Of a stretch of 42,796 nucleotides of DNA, positions 40,609 to 42,796 are shown in pieces (position 1 is the first letter of the stretch; the number at the start of each line of letters is the position of its first letter). A model generated the notes under the pieces. That model saw nothing but the letters and a program-made list of their open reading frames with translations, had not been told where the DNA came from and made no database searches. The translations under genes were made by a program, and so were the position numbers. This DNA is from an uncultured Actinomycetes bacterium (GTDB lineage Bacteria; Actinomycetota; Acidimicrobiia; Acidimicrobiales; RAAP-2): positions 1 to 42,796 of the forward strand of contig CAIKNP010000013.1 of assembly GCA_903828785.1 (NCBI GenBank). The letters are read 5' to 3'.

Positions 40609-40749
40609 GTGGCTTACACCGCGCGAACGAAGAACGGTTTTGCGCCCAAGATTTGTGCTCGATGCCTTCGCCCCTTCGAGTGGCGTAAGAAGTGGGCCAA
40701 GGAGTGGGAGCACGTGAAGTACTGCTCCGAGGCCTGTCGCCGCTCGTGA
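40609..40749 (+). CDS. DUF2256 small zinc-ribbon-like protein
   Basis: 46-aa protein starting MAYTARTKNGF. It has the DUF2256 pattern: CxxC in KICARCLRPF, the conserved EWRKKWAKEWEHVKY, and CxxxC in YCSEACRRS. The four cysteines probably bind zinc. DUF2256 is known to occur next to, or fused with, cryptochrome/photolyase-related proteins, and here it overlaps the photolyase start by 4 nt (GTGA), so the two are made together. It could help DNA binding or cluster insertion; its molecular role is not established. Start set by a leaderless hexamer. Confidence 0.88.
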   Translation: MAYTARTKNGFAPKICARCLRPFEWRKKWAKEWEHVKYCSEACRRS

Positions 40750-42221
40750 CCCGCTCGCTTCGCTACGTCGCCTTTGATCAACTGCACCGTGACTACGGCG
40801 TTCTCGCCGACGCCAGGCCCGCAGAGGACGTCATCGTGATGGTCGAAAGCTCCGCCATGCTGCGGGGACGCGACTGGCACCCCGAGCGACTCTTCTTTTA
40901 CCGCTCGAGTGCCCGCCACTTTGCGCAGTCCCTCGTCGCTAGCGGATTTCGGGTGGAGTTCCTCAAGGCCGCGTCCTCGCGAGCGGGACTGCTCGAAGTA
41001 AAGGCCCGCTACCCCGGCGTCACGCTCGTCGTAGCTGAACAGTCCTCATTTCGGCAACGGGCTCGGTTGGCCGACCTCGCCGACGAAACCCTGCCCAATG
41101 ACTTTTTCCTCACCCCTAGTGAGGTGTTCCAGTCATGGGCGAACTCGCACGCCACGCACGTCATGGAACACTTTTATCGACAGCAGCGAGTGCGGCTGGG
41201 TGTACTAATGGAGGGGGGCAGCCCCCTCGGCGGCGCCTGGAATTTCGATCACGACAACCGCCTGCCTCCCCCGAAGAACTACCAATGGCCCGAGCCCTTG
41301 CAATTTGCGCTCGACGAAATTGACGAAGCCGTAGCCGAGGAGGTGGCGTACCGGCCCTCGGGGGCGTGGTCCACGACGAGAGCGGGGGCCCTGGCTCAGT
41401 TGGAGAACTTCCTCACGCAGCATTTCGCCGCCTTCGGTCCCTACGAAGACGCCATGGCCTCGACGAGCTGGTCGATGCACCACTCACTGCTCAGTCCCTA
41501 CTTGAACAATGGACTCCTGCACCCGCGCGAGGTCCTCGATGCCGTGCTCGAGCGTTTCTCCCGTGGAGACATTCCTATCGCCTCAGCCGAAGGATTCGTT
41601 CGACAGTTGATTGGATGGCGAGAGTACGTCCACGGCATGTACTGGTTTCAGGGGCCGCAGTACCAAGAAGGCAATGGCTTGGCCGCTACGACGCCCCTGC
41701 TGCCCCTCTTTGACGACGCCACGGCCACCAGCATGAACTGCGTCGGGTCTATCATTCGCGATATCGATGCACGAGCGTGGACGCACCACATTCCTCGACT
41801 CATGGTGCTCAGCAATCTGGCCCTGCTCGCGGGTGTCGACCCCCAGGCCTTTCTGGCGTGGATGCGTCGGCGCTTCATTGACGCGGCCGAGTGGGTCATG
41901 GTGCCCAACGTCATTGGCATGGGCCTGCACGCCGATGGCGGCGCCATGATGACCAAGCCCTACGCGGCGGGTGGGGCTTACATCCACCGCATGGGTTCCT
42001 ACTGCAAGGATTGTCCCTACAACCCCAAACTCCGCATTGGCGAAAGTGCCTGTCCCTTCACCACGCTCTACTGGGATTTTCTGGACCGACACCGAGCAAC
42101 CTTCGCGACCAATCACCGTATGGCGCAACAGGTTCACGGACTTGGTCGTCTAGCGGACCTTCCCCAAGTGCGCCAAAGAGCGCAGGTGGTTCTGCGCGGA
42201 CTCGCCGAGGGGCGCATCTAA
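40746..42221 (+). CDS. Iron-sulfur bacterial cryptochrome/(6-4) photolyase (PhrB/FeS-BCP type)
   Basis: 491-aa photolyase-related flavoprotein that repairs UV (6-4) photoproducts with light in characterised members. The N-terminal half is the Rossmann-type antenna domain (RSLRYVAFDQLHRDYGVL), the C-terminal half the FAD domain (GWREYVHGMYW, HHIPRLMVLSNLALLAG, WVMVPNVIGMG). The four cluster cysteines C332, C420, C423 and C436 have spacings 88, 3 and 13, identical to those of Agrobacterium PhrB (Cys350, 438, 441, 454), so a 4Fe-4S cluster is expected. GTG at 40746 overlaps the DUF2256 stop; an ATG at 40692 lies inside that gene and is rejected. Confidence 0.95.
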   Translation: MTRSLRYVAFDQLHRDYGVLADARPAEDVIVMVESSAMLRGRDWHPERLFFYRSSARHFAQSLVASGFRVEFLKAASSRAGLLEVKARYPGVTLVVAEQSSFRQRARLADLADETLPNDFFLTPSEVFQSWANSHATHVMEHFYRQQRVRLGVLMEGGSPLGGAWNFDHDNRLPPPKNYQWPEPLQFALDEIDEAVAEEVAYRPSGAWSTTRAGALAQLENFLTQHFAAFGPYEDAMASTSWSMHHSLLSPYLNNGLLHPREVLDAVLERFSRGDIPIASAEGFVRQLIGWREYVHGMYWFQGPQYQEGNGLAATTPLLPLFDDATATSMNCVGSIIRDIDARAWTHHIPRLMVLSNLALLAGVDPQAFLAWMRRRFIDAAEWVMVPNVIGMGLHADGGAMMTKPYAAGGAYIHRMGSYCKDCPYNPKLRIGESACPFTTLYWDFLDRHRATFATNHRMAQQVHGLGRLADLPQVRQRAQVVLRGLAEGRI

Positions 42222-42261
42222 TTTTCCGCCGCCACGCTCGGGCGAAGGCAAGCCGCGATGT

Positions 42262-42666
42262 CTAGTGTCCCTGGACGGAGGCGATGTCGGCTTTAATTTG
42301 CGCCACGCGCTGCTGGGCTAGTTTTATCGCACACAGCCCGTATTCGAGGGGGTAGATCGAGCCGCCCTTGAAGGGACTGGCCACCAAGGTGCATTCCGAA
42401 TTGGCATAGATTTGCCAGTTGCGCTGGACGCTGGTGACGGCCCGCGCATTGAAGTGGGCGGCCTTTTCAGCGAGCAAGGCTTTCTGGACGAGAGCGTTTT
42501 CCTGGGCGAGGTACTTCGCCGCACAGCGATTGAGCGATGTCTGCGTGTGCTGGCAGTAGTCGGGCCACTGCTGGGTGGGACTGGCCGCCGACGCCACTGC
42601 GCTACTGGTAGCGACTGTGCTTGCTACCAGTAAAAGGCCGGCACTCCATTGGACGAATTTAAACAT
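42262..42666 (-). CDS. Secreted LprI/DUF1311-like protein
   Basis: 134 aa with a Sec signal peptide (MFKFVQWSAGLLLVASTVA, cleavage near ASAAS). The mature part has four cysteines, in PDYCQHTQTSLNRCAAKY, NSECTLV and YGLCAIKL, plus the RNWQIYANSEC segment, matching the DUF1311 pattern of LprI-type lysozyme inhibitors. Two disulfides are likely. In Mycobacterium LprI inhibits lysozyme; here the same role is inferred only from the family. There is no lipobox, so it is secreted free rather than lipid-anchored. ATG 42666 has GAGGAG at good spacing; an AT-rich stretch (42685-42700) upstream probably holds the promoter. Confidence 0.8.
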   Translation of the reverse strand: MFKFVQWSAGLLLVASTVATSSAVASAASPTQQWPDYCQHTQTSLNRCAAKYLAQENALVQKALLAEKAAHFNARAVTSVQRNWQIYANSECTLVASPFKGGSIYPLEYGLCAIKLAQQRVAQIKADIASVQGH

Positions 42667-42787
42667 GAACGCTCCTCGTAACAATTATCTATATGTCGCA
42701 ACAAGGCAATAAGTTACAGGGGTGCTCTCGTACAAGGGGTTGACCAATGAATGGGGCCTGGCCCGTCCCCTCAGTTGTTTCAGGCCG

Positions 42788-42793
42788 TTGACA
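42788..42793 (+). promoter_or_regulatory. Perfect -35 hexamer at window end
   Basis: TTGACA, the consensus -35, lies four bases from the end of the window, so any -10 and gene would be outside. The 90 bases before it hold nothing else I recognise. Confidence 0.3.
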
Positions 42794-42796
42794 AGA

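Noticed and set aside
1-42796. tRNA, rRNA, CRISPR arrays, insertion sequences, integrases or attachment sites
   Set aside because: None was recognised on reading the intergenic regions or the predicted proteins, although small RNAs cannot be excluded by eye.

Overview
The window is about 42.8 kb of densely packed, high-GC bacterial chromosome. I assign it to a high-GC Gram-positive lineage, most likely an aquatic Acidimicrobiia-like actinobacterium. The basis is a heliorhodopsin, a SenX3/RegX3-like two-component pair, a DrrAB-like ABC transporter next to heme A biosynthesis (as around Rv1456c-Rv1458c in mycobacteria), polyphosphate-glucokinase-type ROK kinases and actinobacterial-type type IV secretion membrane proteins. 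The exact taxon is inference. I see no tRNA, rRNA, CRISPR, insertion sequence or replication origin, and no gap over 300 bases without a gene.

Layout. 1-5.4 kb: a phosphotransferase cut by the window edge, heliorhodopsin, a polyphosphate-glucokinase-like ROK protein, a small membrane protein, an S51-like peptidase and an amidase. 5.4-14.6 kb: a respiratory and housekeeping block with a split b6-type cytochrome b (plus a 55-aa membrane protein), ctaA, ctaB, a frameshifted TlpA-like thioredoxin, an ABC-2 exporter, serS and a two-component system. 14.7-20.2 kb: five tightly overlapping genes resembling a minimal type IV secretion apparatus (2-TM small subunit, TrbL/VirB6-like channel, PrgI/SCO6880-like protein, VirB4-like and VirD4-like ATPases) with no relaxase, followed by a second, divergent ROK protein. 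20.2-24.7 kb: an envelope cluster (GT-C-like membrane protein, membrane-anchored propeller-like protein, secreted peptidoglycan-binding protein, small anchored protein), which looks poorer in GC than its surroundings.

25-32.8 kb: a fatty acid desaturase, TldD/TldE, a secreted SGNH protein beside an acyltransferase-3, and an MFS exporter. 32.9-39.1 kb: a complete peptide ABC importer in the order binding protein, fused double ATPase, permease B, permease C. 39.3-42.7 kb: a YqjM-type old yellow enzyme, a DUF2256 zinc-ribbon gene overlapping an iron-sulfur (6-4)-type photolyase, and an LprI/DUF1311-like secreted protein.

One pattern cuts across the window. Many genes that start a transcription unit have no Shine-Dalgarno sequence but carry a TAnnnT hexamer exactly 6 (sometimes 7 or 8) nt before the ATG/GTG, as expected if transcription begins at the start codon (leaderless mRNA). 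Downstream genes of operons instead overlap the previous gene or carry GGAGG-like sites. I used this rule to fix several starts, including the heliorhodopsin, the second ROK gene and the 46-aa DUF2256 gene. Light-related genes (heliorhodopsin, photolyase) sit near both ends of the window.
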